This document shows positions 33,982 to 34,073 of a stretch of DNA of 34,073 bases, piece after piece. Under the pieces are notes generated by a model. The model saw nothing but the letters and a program-made list of their open reading frames with translations, had not been told where the DNA came from and searched no databases. The stretch lies in the NCBI GenBank assembly GCA_051657745.1, contig JBOFLG010000124.1, positions 1-34,073 of the forward strand. Reading direction: 5' to 3'. This DNA comes from JBOFLG01 sp051657745 (lineage in GTDB: Bacteria; Actinomycetota; Actinomycetes; Actinomycetales; Dermatophilaceae). The position numbers and the translations under genes were made by a program. The stretch's first letter is position 1. The number at the start of each line of letters is the position of its first letter.

Positions 33982-34073
33982 TCACGAACGGACCGCGACC
34001 GCAACGAGAGTCCCCGTCGCGTTCGGCACGTCGTCCGGGCCGGGGATGACGTGGCGCGCGGTGACGGTGAACC
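33982..34073 (-). CDS. 3' end of an unidentified gene (cut by window edge)
   Basis: A minus-strand frame enters from the right edge and ends with TGA at 33982-33984. The 29 visible residues end in TLVAVAVRS, and their codons mostly have G or C at the third position (about 26 of 29), as in real genes here. The fragment is too short to assign a family. The 97 bp between its stop and the EcsC-family start show nothing else clear. Confidence 0.4.
   Translation of the reverse strand, partial: FTVTARHVIPGPDDVPNATGTLVAVAVRS

Overview
The window is high-GC DNA with strong G/C preference at third codon positions, frequent GTG starts and an actinobacterial gene order. It carries a division and cell wall (dcw) cluster followed by sepF, yggT and a DivIVA/Wag31 gene, a group 1 sigma factor with a long low-complexity N-terminus, DUF4192, and a SAM-IV-like riboswitch. 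A genus cannot be named from sequence reading alone. The meso-diaminopimelate signature DNPR in MurE and the DivIVA gene fit an actinomycete with DAP-type peptidoglycan and possibly polar growth. No rRNA, tRNA, insertion sequence, prophage or CRISPR array was seen.

Region 1 (1-22928, all minus strand, so transcription runs from high to low coordinates): mraZ, rsmH, ftsL-like, ftsI, murE, murF, mraY, murD, ftsW, murG, murC, ftsQ, ftsZ, pgeF, yggS, sepF, yggT, divIVA, a TraR/DksA-type zinc-finger gene, lspA, rluD, and the 5' part of dnaE running off the left edge. From rsmH to ftsQ most neighbours overlap by 4 bp (ATGA or GTGA), which implies translational coupling. Longer gaps precede ftsZ, divIVA and the TraR/DksA gene, where separate promoters are likely. 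The products make lipid I and II (MurC-F, MraY, MurG), polymerise and crosslink septal peptidoglycan (FtsW, FtsI, FtsQ, FtsL), build and anchor the Z ring (FtsZ, SepF), and organise the poles (DivIVA).

Region 2 (23308-27922, plus strand): a divergent three-gene operon encoding a MoxR-type AAA+ ATPase, a DUF58 protein and a TgpA-like membrane transglutaminase. The 379-bp divergent region holds candidate MraZ boxes over a mraZ -10 element.

Region 3 (27968-34073, minus strand): principal sigma factor sigA, a universal stress protein whose start overlaps the metX stop, metX with a SAM-IV-like riboswitch leader, then DUF4192, DUF1232 and EcsC-family genes, and the probable 3' end of one more gene at the right edge.

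Most of the window is well-known housekeeping content and I see no clearly undescribed multi-gene system. The less ordinary details are the DivIVA with 11-residue repeats after a Gly/Ala-rich nonpolar segment, the repeat-expanded basic N-terminus of FtsI, the riboswitch with a competing hairpin, a promoter layout shared by sigA and metX, a tandem 11-bp motif over the ftsZ promoter, and a pair of near-consensus DnaA boxes.
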